Positions 13,650 to 26,399 of a stretch of DNA of 64,000 nucleotides are shown in pieces (position 1 is the stretch's first letter; each line of letters starts with the position of its first letter). A program made the position numbers and the translations under genes. The notes beneath the pieces are model-generated. The model ran no database searches, had not been told where the DNA came from, and worked only from the letters and a program-made list of their open reading frames with translations. The DNA comes from Ganoderma boninense (taxonomy: Eukaryota; Basidiomycota; Agaricomycetes; Polyporales; Polyporaceae). The stretch spans positions 2,914,001 to 2,978,000 of the forward strand of contig CM035311.1 of assembly GCA_002900995.3 (NCBI GenBank), read 5' to 3'.

Positions 13650-15761
13650 ATGTCGTCGTTCCCGTGCCAGCATCTAGTCTTTGGCTCCGACAAAGCTCTC
13701 GTCGTCTCTGGTCACCACTTCTCTATCTCGAATCTTCAGTGCGGCCACTTTTTCCTAGCCGTCTCACGTTGCGAACTGAGGTCATCCGAGCCAGGGACGA
13801 CGAGCTCGCTCAATCTACAACACAACTAGAAGTTGACCTACAAACATCTCTCTTCAAGGCCGGACCCATCCGGTGTATTGCCGCTGATACCGCCTTCACG
13901 CACGTCGCAACCACAGGAGACGACAAAAGGCTCAAGGTCTGGAAGGTGACCGAGGGCCTCGAGCTGCTGAGCGAGAGGTACGTCCGCACATCGCGGTTTC
14001 GTTCATGCCGACGTTCATTCTTGTTCGTTCGACAGGGAGCTCCCCAAAAAACCTACAGAGATCGCGTTCACTCGCGATGGGCTGACGATAGTCATCAGCG
14101 ACAAGTTTGGCGACGTCTTCAGGTCAGTCGCAGCACCTCACCCCATCCCTCTTCCTGTCCATCCAACGCCACCACAGCTACCCCCTCCACCCCGAACCCA
14201 TCCCTGAATCGTCGGACACTACCCCCGGCGCGTCAAAACGCGGCTCTCTCACCGCACACGAGAACCCCTCGAACGGCACACTGGTCCTGGGGCACGCGTC
14301 CCTCCTGACGACCTTCCTCCTGACCCCGGACGAGCAGTATATCATCACGGCCGACCGCGACGAGCACATCCGCGTGAGCTGGTTCCCCCAGGGATATAAC
14401 ATTGAGCGTTACTGCCTCGGACACGAAAAGTGCGTTCGTTTCTCCTTCATCCTCCCATCCCATCACGCCTAGACATCGAACTCCTCGGGCAGATTCGTAT
14501 CCGCGCTCCACATTCCCTCGTTCCAACATTCAACTCTCATATCGGGAGGCGGCGACCCAGTCCTCAAGGTCTGGGACTGGATGTCGGGCAGGCTGATCGC
14601 CGACATCCCAGTCCTCGATGCCGTAGCACCGTCCATCAAAGTCAAGGCCCCCAAACGGAAGCGCGGGTGGAGCGACGAGGATGGGGAGGCGGACGATGGC
14701 GATGGAGGTGAAGTGCAGAAGGGAGCGGAAAAGGGAAAGGGACTCGGTCGGAGAGCTCGCCGAAAGGCCAAGCGGAGAGCGCAAGCTGAGAAGAGCAAGG
14801 ACCAGGATGGCTCTGGTCCTGCTGAGGTGGAAGAGGAGCAGGGCGACCAGCCCACGGGCGAAGCGGATGTAGGAGCGTTGGCAGAAGAGACGGGCCAGGA
14901 CGCTGCGCCCGCCTTAGAGGACGCGGTGCTCGTCTTCGTCGTACACAAGATTCGATCGGTCGATCGCGGCGCGCACGGGCGGTTCATCGTCTTCACCGTC
15001 GTTGGGTACGTTCCTTCTCGTGTTGTGCATTTTACCAGTTTGTTCATGCGTACTAGGGCCTCCGCACTGTTCTACACCCCCTTCCCTGAGGGAGGCCCGT
15101 CGCCCTCATCTGCCGTGCTCTCAGTCGAGTTCCCTGTCCCCGTAATCGACTTCACCGTAGGGCCGGATGGCGACGTGTGGACATTGCTCGATGCCGAATG
15201 GGCGGGTGCGCAATCATCTTCGTCCTCTGACCGCCCACGATTCGCTCGCCTGCTCTCATGGGAGGGAGGCACCGTACGTCGCCCCCTCGCTCTCCGTTCC
15301 TCGTACCGCTAACTAACTCTCCCGCTAAGCTCTCGGAGACCTCAGCCGACTCCGCCCTGCTCGCTGCGCTCAACGCAAAATGCCCTGTGCAAGCGACGGC
15401 TGCAGAGCTCAAGACGCTCGACCTCTACTCAGCTCTCTCCTCGATGCCGAAGCACGTCGACCCCGAGCACGACGCGCTCATCCGCGACACGCTCTCCGAG
15501 GCCGCCGCGTTCGACCCCGCGACGGACGGCAAGGAGCTCACGCAGCGCGAGCTTGGGCGTATTAGGAAGAAGAAGGCGCTGCTCGCGAAGATCCAGGAGC
15601 GCGAGGGCCTCGCGAAGCAGGGGAGCCGCGAGGGCTCGGAGGCGGCGGCGGAGGTGGAGGGAGGACGGGAGATCAAGCGCTCGCGGTCGGAGGGCGCGGA
15701 CATGGCAGAAGGGGATGAAGCAAAGGAGGATGTACAGGATGTCGCAATGGACATGTCGTGA
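13650..15761 (+). CDS. TRM82: tRNA (guanine-N7)-methyltransferase non-catalytic subunit, WD-repeat (TRM82/WDR4 family)
   Basis: TRM82 binds and stabilises the catalytic subunit TRM8, which makes m7G46 in tRNA. Seven exons (13650-13738, 13795-13977, 14036-14122, 14178-14429, 14493-15005, 15057-15273, 15330-15761) close in phase to about 590 residues. WD-type blades are marked by GPIRCIAADTAFTHVATTGDD, RLKVWKV, ISDKFGDVFSYPL, ITADRDEHIRVSWF, GHEKFVSALHIP and SGGGDPVLKVWDW. A charged insert of about 85 residues (about 258-345) with PKRKRGW and GRRARRKAKRRAQ interrupts the propeller, followed by an acidic stretch. The tail is a basic helix (RIRKKKALLAKIQEREGL) and a charged end. This is the only copy with an intact frame. 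About eleven decayed copies lie downstream at 19-56.6 kb. Start chosen: first ATG of the conserved MSSFPCQHLVFGSDKA segment. Confidence 0.94.
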
Positions 15762-16074
15762 GTGAGTGCGTCTCTCGCAATTTGGTGCGTGTCCTGTTCG
15801 TCGCGAGATCGCGCGCTCGTGGTATTGCGACGTAGACACTGTGGTGTGGCAAGTAATAAGGCGGTCTGAGGTATGTCTCTCCCCCTCGTTCATGCGAGAG
15901 AGGACACTAACGACAGAATCTCAGATGCTTTTGGCTAGCATTTCGATCCGGCGACTTGTGAAGCCGAAACGCGCCGTCCTCCTGTCTTGCAACACTGTCT
16001 GGTAATTGCTATGGTCAATACGAGTATGTCTCAAGGCTACCGGAAAGGCACCGCAATAGCGCGATGCACCAGGA
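15762..16074. other. Intergenic between convergent TRM82 and OYE genes
   Basis: A 3' flank shared by two convergent genes. No motif or repeat stands out. Confidence 0.4.
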
Positions 16075-17527
<1,453 letters not shown>

Positions 17528-18990
17528 GGTGTCCTAGAATGGCAGAGTAGGAAAGCGGGGAAAGATTGGCATGGTGAGATAAATGTGTCGGAATTTATAT
17601 CATATGTGGGGTGTGATGGGCTCTTGGGAAAGTCGGAGTAAGAGAATCGGCTGAGACAGGCTGAGCCGTCTAGAAACTGATGAGTCTCGATAGCGATGGG
17701 ATAATCGCAATCGCAGGAGGGCTTACTCAACATTTTCAGCTTACTCAGCTTCATCCATGTAGCCGACCGAGGGTACATCATGGTCGTGGTGCTGCAAAGT
17801 AACGTAAGACATTGCTCGGAAACAAAAAAAGGAGGCCCACCTTGGGAAGACACAGACAAGGTGGACTCTCCAGCTGCAACCAATCGCAGCTGAGACAGCG
17901 CTCTCCCGGTTTTACAGCCGGAGCGAGGTTCAAACGTGGGGAAGCTCCGGGCACTGTCTGCGAGCGGCAAGCCAATCACTTCGTAGACACAAAACTATTT
18001 GTCCTCCTCTTTGGCCCGGAAGGACGCAGTCCCGGAGTCGATGGTACAATCATGTACATCTAGAGGCTGGACCTCAGACAAGTACGATGAATATCATCCA
18101 CTCAAAGCAGGAAACACGTACCGTTGTGACGCTCATGCGGGATGTGAGATCTTCGGTAGCATGCGTGCGGTCTGGTAGGAAAGCAGGCCGCCGGACATAG
18201 GGTCTGCGCAAGATCTCTCAGCATGATAGCGGGAGATGTGGGACCGTGGTACAGAGGTACTGTGAATGGGTGATGGCGAGCGTACCCGAGGCGGGTCGGA
18301 CTGCAGGCACAGGCAATTCGGGAAGCAGGAGCCCATTGTCTCCATTGGTGGGTTTAGGAACATGGAGATGTGCCGCAAGTCGTCGTCGCTGTCGAGATCT
18401 GGTAGAAGGCACTGGCAAATGGGGAGGCCTATGTGGAGATGACGAAGGGGACAGAAACCTCGAACTGATGTCGTGAGCCTGTCTTGAGCTGACTGAATTC
18501 CTCCACTAGTAGGAGCATGGCACTGGCTCGTCATGGACACGTTTAAGAGGCAGGGAGCCGGTACTCACAGAGTGCATTTCTCCTGTATCCCTTGCCACAT
18601 GTCCTGACACGGGCTGTCCTGCGACGTTCCTTGTCCTTTCATGCAAAAAGCCCTCCACCGCAGCGGCAACTTTCCAGGAAAATGAGACGGGTTGCAGACA
18701 TCATATCTGGCTTGTTGTTGTCGTAGATGCTGGAGGATATGATGGGCAGAGGAGTGGCCATGGATGTTACGGCCACAGGCAGCAGATACACAGAGCCCGA
18801 GGTGACGAGCGAGAGCGATCGACGAACCAGACTTTGCCACCCAGGACAGAAGCGGATGGAGCTCGCATTGCTCGAGCAGACAGAGCCAGGTTGCGAAGAC
18901 AAGCGAGGTGCAATTCAGAGGACCAATATGACAAGATTGAAGTCAATGCTTGGTCGAGTCTGCGGCAGGAGAGGAGTCGGAGCGGGTGCG
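17528..18990. other. Left edge of the repeat region
   Basis: The first few hundred bases are the OYE promoter. A CCAAT pentamer sits at about 17880. From about 18.2 kb the sequence is recognisably related to 54.0-54.6 kb: shared blocks include the stretch around 18300-18350 against 54085-54130, and 18560-18720 against 54315-54480. No intact gene is seen. Minus-strand frames here are broken. Confidence 0.5.
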
Positions 18991-19400
18991 TTCAGCGGCG
19001 TGAGAAACGCGAGCTGGTCACTCGAGTTGCCCTTGTCCAGCTCAGGCTTTTCGTTCAGTACAGCCTTGCCTCTATCCAGCACCATTGTCATGCCTATACC
19101 AACGCGCTATCTTTGGTTCCATCAAATGTCCTTGGTCTACTCGAGCTCCACCTTGAATTTTCAGCGCAACCTGCTTCTTCTCGGCAGACATCTCCTGCTG
19201 TGACTCACGGCCATTCTCGAAGCCAAGGAACGCTAACTTACTCAACCATCCACGATATGTACAGCTGGATGCTAGCACCCCAAAGACATCAGTCCCTACT
19301 TTTGGTTCATGCAGGTCGCATTCCGAAGAGACGATACAAATCTCAAGGTCTGGAAGACGGCCTCCTAATCGGTAGATGGTGCGCACCGTGATTTTATGGA
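18990..19400 (+). pseudogene. TRM82-derived 5' fragment
   Basis: A decayed copy of the first two exons of TRM82. The end is marked by ctcaaggtctggaag at about 19345, the same words as in the parent at about 13931 (LKVWK). The preceding stretch follows the parent order but is full of stops and indels. It stops where parent exon 2 ends, so the blades and tail are missing. Confidence 0.6.
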
Positions 19401-20990
19401 TACTGACCCTCCCGTTCTACAATATAACCCCGTACATATTTATAACAGTCGGTGTAGCCCGCGGAGAGCAGACGACCTAGGATGTTTAACAGGGCAACGG
19501 CTTCAGGTCACCGGTCGGTCGCGGCCCCTCACACTGTAACTGCCCCTATTATCAACTGTTTCCTGACGGCTGTCTTCCTCAATGGTCACCTCCAACGAGG
19601 GATCCATTGTCGCACAGAACAGAGATGAGTATGTCCATGCTAGCCGCATCCTTGGAGCCTGTCACTCATCTGGAACGTCGACTCCGTTGTCCTCGGTTTC
19701 ACTGGCACACGCAACATGGCTGGAGGGTTTGAGCCGAGATGGCAGCTTGCGGGATAGTGTGCCACACTATATGTAAGCACCTCATTTCTTCGCATCCCAA
19801 TTTATTTGGTGCAGATATCTGGGTGAACACGTACGGCTCGTGCATGGTCCCGGAACGTCTGGGCCACAGGCTGCTATATGTAAGTCCTACATAGCCTCCG
19901 ATACGCAAATATGCTGAATAATTCCCGGTACATGCACATATAGATGAGCCCTATCTAGACTGCGGTATCCTGCTGCCGATGTCGATGAAGGCCCACGCCT
20001 ACCTCTTCCTGACCTGCTACCTCACCGAGAAGGGCGAGACCACAGTCGTGTTCAATCAGGGCCATGCAGTCCACGACCTGGAGGGACGAGCGGATTTACA
20101 TCCACTTCGTGCGTAACCACAAGACAGTGTTGAGCTCGCGCTCGACAGCGATCGAGACGGAGTTGCGTGGCGGCGCGCCGCACCTCATTGGCACGGACCA
20201 CTAGAAGAACATGGAGCGCAAGGTTCTGCTCAAGCTGGTGGGTTCGTGCATGCTGCGTCTTCGGCCGAGCGTCGATATCCTGACCCAATCATATGCGGGT
20301 ATGCAGGTTGTGTAGTCTCGAGCGGGACAAGCAGCGATGAACAAGGAACAGGACGGGGATGAGGGGTGGAAGACGGAAGAATGCTCTTCCTCAGTGTCAC
20401 CAGTCCTCCTTTCGCGTTTCCCTGGGCAGATGCGGTCGATGATACTGCTATGGGTTACACTGGGACTTTGCCTAAGACCGTGAAGACCACTGCACAGGAG
20501 GCGGTCTACGCGCTTGGACAATGGTGCGAAGTGGGATTTTCCTCGGATTCATAGGTTCTCGGCACCACAGGCTGCGTTCTTGCTTCATCGTGACTGTGCA
20601 GTACATCTTGGCTTGTGAGGTTCTAAATTGATTTCTTCCACTCTCGTATATGCGTTTGACCATGTTGGAAGTCTAGGCTGTTGACTTGACTTGATATTGA
20701 AGCTCATTCGGGGGCTCGGTTCCCGGCTGCTACCGTCGGTGTCTTGACCAACTAATGGCTCAGTCATTATTCTGTTCATAACGGGCGTCGCATTGATTCT
20801 AGTCCGTTACAAGGTAAACAGTCAATGAACATTCGATACAACATACATCACGATCATGAGTACCAAGCGAATAGGTCACTGAATCCTCGACTGCTGACTA
20901 CAGAATATATTGATTTCAACCCGTTTCGAAGCCAAGTCCGTCCGCAACGCAATTTCCCAGAAATGCTAAGACGACAACACGATCACAGTC
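19400..20990. other. Decayed unit between TRM82 fragment and HET gene
   Basis: No intact gene. A readable plus-strand stretch at about 19950-20110 (words LLPMSMKAHAYLFLTCYL and TEKGETTVVFNQGH) has a weaker relative at about 57600-57715 (ILLPVKAGGNPFLTYCLAK). Other blocks around 19640-19900 match 57280-57500. This appears to be a degraded unidentified gene that travels with the HET/TRM82 units. The last 160 bp are the 3' flank of the HET gene. Confidence 0.45.
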
Positions 20991-20991
20991 C

Positions 20992-23900
20992 TCAACAGTC
21001 TTCAAACCTCGTCTGGCCCTTCAAGAGCCGAACTCCTCTCTGGATGGTCTCGCGTGCTCCCTGTGTCATCTGTCTGATCTTCGCCTTCGCGCCATACCGC
21101 CTTGCGCCTGCCCGACGTTCGTCCGTCCCGCTCTGCATTTCACCTGGGTGTTTCGGCGGTCGCTCTCCGTCTCCTTGCGCCTCCACCTCTGTGCCCAATT
21201 GCAACTGGGGTAGTTTCTCCAGTGCTGGACTCTCGACAACCTCGGGCTCCCCACTCCTGCCCTGCGAACCCTCGATGACACTCGGACCTGCTGGAAGGGG
21301 CTCCTCGTCTGAACTCAAATCCGGATTGTGTACTCCCCCACCTGCGGCGCCCTCTTGACTCTCGGCCGGTGAACCCGGGGTGGTGGTGCGCGTTTGAGGA
21401 TCTGCTGAAGGGGGCTCATCGTGGCCCTCCGCTGACTGGCCGTCCCCTGCACTCTCCGCCATGGGCTGCGGAATGTCCTCCATGCCAGTCACGTCCAGTT
21501 CGGAGTCCCGCACTGGGGGCGCATCAACGTTGGATTGGGAAGGGTCTGGGCATGGCAGGAGCTGCGGAGGGTCGATTTCCACCGTCAGGAAATACTCGGA
21601 GAACCACCCGAAGTGGATATTGAGGCGTAGCATGAGCTGGTGTCCAGATGGAAGTGTGACTGTGATTTCCTTGTCTCCCAGGCTCGAACACCACAGCGGG
21701 TAAGAATCGTCACCCCTTGCATTCCAATCCACCGTGGAAGCTGTAACGTCGTCCTGAACTGCGTCTGGACTCAGAGGGTCGTCCTGAACGCTGCAAAGTG
21801 GCAACGTCCGAACGGAGGCTCCAAAAGTCAACTCCTGGTAGCATTGCCTCAATGGTACCGGTGACTCGGCTGTCGGTGTGGATGGCTCGGAAGCTGAGTG
21901 CGTCCGAGGGCCCGGGTCCGCCACGAAGAAGGGATAATTTTTCCTGTTCGGCGCATCGTCATCTGGCTCAGGGTAGCGTGTGGTCAAGTCGTGAAAGTAC
22001 TCGATGATGATGGTGACATCGATGTGGGTGAGTGTGAGGCGATGGCAGACCCGGCCGTCTGACTGGTCTCCTTCGCGCGACGCTTCAAAGTCCATCTGGT
22101 ATCCTTGCGCCTGTAGAGCACGCCTGTTGTCTCCGGGTAGCATCAACCTGATACTGTCATGGCCCCAATTCAAGAGATACCTGATGCTACCGCCGTTGCG
22201 GGGATTTCTCCGTATGGGCGACATGTCTTGGGGTGTGGGAGAGTGGGTAGCAGGCTCGATGTCGACGTTCAAGTGGTATTCAGACTTCCACGCGAGATCG
22301 AGGCCAAGTCGAAGCGTGAGCAATGTTCCAGTCGGCGTAGTGAGGACAACACACTTCTGCTTTAGACACCATTCCCAGGGCACGCTGTCACCCCACTGCA
22401 CAAAGTATGGACCATCCTTCACGGTCTTGAGGCTCATATGATCATGACCAGACTCCAGTGTGATGCGGGCTACGATCACAAGTCGGTCCATATCTGAATC
22501 TGGATCGAAGTCTTCCGGGTATCCCTGCGCAGCGTGAAAGTACTTCACCACGATGGCAAAGGTTTCTGAACCAGATGTGTCGGTAGAAGTGAGAGTGAGG
22601 GTGTGGGAGCCATAGGAGGGGCGCAGGCTTGGGTCGAGGACGAGATGAGCGGAGTATCCCTTAGAATCGAGAGCCCTTCTCGCTGATCCTGTCAGAATCA
22701 GATTCAAGGATTTGTGCGCAAGAGGAAAGAGAGGTGATAACTCCTTAGAGTAGGGATGGAATGGTGCTACAACTTGTTCCGAGTGGATATGTGGTCCAAC
22801 ATCAACATGAACATTGTATTGAAACAGAGATTTAAGGCGTAGCCCAAGCCGCAATGTTGTCGACTCCCCAGAATCCATGGTGAGGTGTAGGTCCTGTGAT
22901 GACAGATTTGTTCTCCATAGATCATTAGTCGCCCAAATGGAAGTGCTATAGGGTGGCGACAACTGGAAGCACGTATTCATCTCAAGAACCTCCTCGCCAG
23001 GTGACAGGATCCAGACGTAGGCCACAATTGCCACAAAGTTGCGATCACAGGATTTCATGCACCGACAATGAATGTGAAGCTTGAATGTTGCATTCAAGAG
23101 ATCACAGGCAAAGGAAGACTCGAAATCATTGTTGGCCTGGGCAGAAGTTGGCATGTTTGTGACCGCGTACCCGTCTGCCTGGAGGACAGCCAAAGTGCAC
23201 TCAGGAAGGCTCAAGCTCACGATGCCACCACTGGGACCCCCCCGAAGCTGTGGCTCGATGTCATGAAGCTTGGGATGGGGGAGATACACAGTCTTGTTGC
23301 TGAGCTGTCCGAGGGTGTTCTGGATGCGGGAAATGTCGTCTATGGAAAGAGTGAATAAAGTGGCGACGATGGCAGTTCCAGGGGACGGATAAGTGTCGGT
23401 GGTTGGCAAGTACAGCGAGTTGATCTGAGTGTCACTGGTCCGCATATAACACAGTCGGCACAAAAGCCGCTGCCCATCATCATACTGGGAGCGGAGGACG
23501 ACGAGATGCCACGACACATAGTGTCGCAAGTGTGTGACATTGGGGTTGACAGCTTCCAAGGGGAGCAGACAGAGCTGGGTGCGGACACCGTGGGGGGTAC
23601 GAGTGTATTCTTCCAGTGGAAGTTCAAGGTGCCTGATTGAGTCTTCTGTGGGCCGGATGATCCGCTGAACAGGGAATAGCTTCGAAGCACCACGGAAGAG
23701 GCGTGGAGATGGTGCAAGCAGTGTTTCGTCCTCTGTGTATTGGCCAAGGAAGGAGATCTCGGGCGGTGACTCGTCAGGATAAGCCACGGGAAATGGCTGT
23801 GCATCCTGATCTCCCCAAGCGAAGATGCTATGGTCTGGAATCCTCTCCAATATCTGCTGTTGCAACCGCCGAAACGCGTTCTCGCCCTCCCCGTACAGCA

Positions 23901-24792
23901 TCGGCATCGTAATCCCGAATATTCCCAACAGCGAGTACGCCTGGTCCTCCATCCGGGTCGTGTTGCGCTGGGATGCCCACCGCATGCGGTTGGCGACGCT
24001 CTCCTCACTCAACATCCTATTATGCGTCAAGATATCGACATTGATGGACGTAATCTCCGTTATGACGTGCGCCAGTTCACTTTTCGATCCAAGGTACTGC
24101 CAGTCTCGCGAAAGGAACATAACCACAGAGGGAGCGACAAGTTCCTGGAGCGTCCATCCACGCTGGAACCATCGACTCTTCCGGAATTCGGAGTCCTCCT
24201 TGCTCAAGTCCCCGCCAGGCGGCACATCCACGAGGAAGGCATAACAGACATCAGCGCAGCGATACCAGTTGAACATTGAGTTGATCGACTCGGGTAACTC
24301 AGCGGGGTTGCCGGTCTTGTCGATGCAACAGGAGTCGATCCAGATGTAGCGGTAGCCGTCCCGGCGCGCAACCTCGCACGCTTTCTGGACCTTCTCAGAG
24401 AGACCAGAGTCGGGACCCCATATGGGGGAAAGAGCAGGAGATGATGTACAGGAGCCGGAAGTGGCGTGAACCTCCACTACGGGGGTAGAGACACCTGAGA
24501 CGACTCCCAAGGCGTCTGAAGTCGCGTGAGCATGCTCACCTTCTGTTCCGGGAAGCTAAGAGAGCGAACAACGGTCAGCGTTCCTAGCAGCAGTAGGGCG
24601 CAACATTGCCGGAGGACAAACCTGTTGAGGCTCCTGGGCCGACAGGAGCCCATATTTCTCCTGTATCTTCAGAACCTCCTGGTATGTTTGCTCCTTTTTG
24701 TCCCAGGTATGCGATAGGATGGCATATCGGGGAACATAGTTCACATTGACGAACTCCTCAAACTTCCCCGTGTGTGTATTGATCAACCGCAT
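20992..24792 (-). CDS. HET-domain protein (allorecognition/heterokaryon-incompatibility class), paralog 1
   Basis: Two minus-strand exons (24622-24792 and 20992-24555) join in phase to about 1244 residues. The start MRLINTHTGKFEEF and YAILSHTWD open the HET domain. After a low-complexity insert of about 55 residues it resumes with KACEVARRDGYRYIWIDSCC, MFNWYRCADVCYAFLVDV and SRWFQRGWTLQELVAP. The segment EDQAYSLLGIFGITMPMLYG at about 256 is the conserved block that follows HET in basidiomycete proteins. Residues about 500-642, 679-819 and 865-1050 are three copies of one beta-rich module. The tail (about 1055-1244) is Pro/Glu/Ser-rich and ends in a basic helix. HET domains trigger cell death upon nonself recognition in ascomycetes; the role here is inferred. 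The frame is fully open. Confidence 0.88.
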
Positions 24793-24930
24793 GGTTGATA
24801 TTGCCTAAGGATCGTCAATTCAGCGTCAGGACGTGTGAGCATGAAATGTGAACGTACCGGGACTGATGAGGGATATCGACGGTTGTGGGTGTGGATTCCG
24901 AGTCAGGTTTCGAGAGAGGTAACGAGAGCA

Positions 24931-24978
24931 GGAGGGTGCGTGCGGAGGAGGGTGCGTGCGGAGGAGGGTGCGTGCGGA
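24931..24978. repeat. 16-bp tandem repeat, three perfect copies
   Basis: The unit ggagggtgcgtgcgga occurs three times in a row with no mismatch. It lies about 140-190 bp upstream of the HET-1 start codon. The matching place upstream of HET-2 has a GT-rich tract instead (about 41998-42027). Confidence 0.9.
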
Positions 24979-26340
24979 AACGAGTGGGACGGGAGCAACC
25001 TCGACGACGCAAAGGAGCAGTTCTCACACCATACAAGATAAGCCGCGGACAGGGCATGGTGCGATGTGGACCAAGCCTATGCTCTGCGCACGAATGGAAA
25101 TGCGCATGCATGTCGCAGAAGTAGAACAATGCCCCAGGCGGAAGTCTCATGCCAGTGACTCGGAAACGCCATGCGCAAGGACCACAGCCTTCCATGGCCA
25201 GCCTCACTGGGGAAAAAGCGGTACTGGTGCTTCCGCACGTAAACGAGATCTTTGGTTCACATTCCCGTGAAAGCGCCGCAGACATGTGTCAAGGGGAATG
25301 CGGCATGAGAACCCGGAGGGCTCTAGTCAAGAGCGGAGTCTTGCTTGCCTTGAGTCCTAACACGTAGTCAATGAGGCTGAGATCGTGCTGGTGGTGTCGC
25401 CGGTCTCGCTCTGGACGTGCATATGCCGGCTTCCAGATGATGGATTATCCGAAATTGGGCTCCATGACAGCCAGGGGGCGCAAAACGGGCCTCAAGAACA
25501 CGGTGGAAATGACAGGCCCGAAGCCGAGTGGCACCATATGAGCGTGTTTGTGACGGCGGAGAAGGGGTGTATACGAAGCGCAAGTGCTGAATTTAGGGGA
25601 TGTCTGGGCCGCAGCTTGAAAGGCTCGTGCATGCGCCGAGGACCAGGACGTGGACCAAAGGGTCGTCAAGGAGAAAACTCACCTCTGCAAGGTGCGAATG
25701 CAAAGCAGCCCTCAAATACTGTGCTCCGCTCGCCATGCATTCTGAGTACGACGCATGCACATTCCCGGAGGCAGAACAACTTCGTGAATGGAACCAGGAT
25801 CGCTGATTCCTACATAGAGCAATACATTCGCTGAAAACGTTACCACTGCGAAAACTGGGAACAAACCATGAACATAGATATGTATTAGAGAGATGTTAGA
25901 TACTCACGACAACTCCAGGGATCCGAATGCAGCCGAACGCACAGGAGCGGCGAACGTATGCAGCTGAGACTCGGAGGAGCAGGAGACGTGGCTTGCGATC
26001 CCAGAGAGGCGTGTTGGTAATACAGGTAGATAGAAAGATGACAGCAAGACAGGGTATCATGTTGAATGCGGCCGAGCCGAAATCAACAAGCTAGCAGAAG
26101 AACATAGGAGGTGGTGTGGAGGAGGCTGTCGATGCGCAGAGAGCCTGGCAGGGTGACGAGCGGGCGGAGACCAGAAGAGGGTGAAAGTCGCACAACGAGG
26201 GCTTCTATGGGGCGATGGAGGGCTGTTTTGTAGAGGAGGTGTCATGATGCAGTTGGCCGGACAAGACGAGAGGCTTCGTTGTCGAGACGCAGGTCGTGGC
26301 CGGATTTCTGATGCCCTTAGCGCTCAGCTATCGGCGCAGA

Positions 26341-26355
26341 GTCACAATGCGTGAT
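26341..26355. promoter_or_regulatory. GTCAC-N5-GTGAt inverted repeat upstream of TRM82 copy
   Basis: GTCACaatgcGTGAt is one base short of the perfect palindromic frame seen at the other copies. It lies between the minus-strand membrane-like remnant and the TRM82-derived copy. Function is unknown; see the finding on this motif. Confidence 0.5.
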
Positions 26356-26399
26356 GCGCATGTCACATCCTGCAGTGCCCGCTTCGTGCTCTGGGCCGG

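Noticed and set aside
14469..15047. 192-codon minus-strand open frame
   Set aside because: Antisense of TRM82 exon 5. Serine/proline-rich composition mirrors the charged insert on the coding strand.
17918..17950. Possible tRNA-like hairpin (ccggagc...gctccgg with gttcaa)
   Set aside because: Only one stem can be drawn. No D, anticodon or acceptor arms fit.
22004..22441. 145-codon plus-strand frame
   Set aside because: Antisense of the HET-1 module repeats. No family feature.
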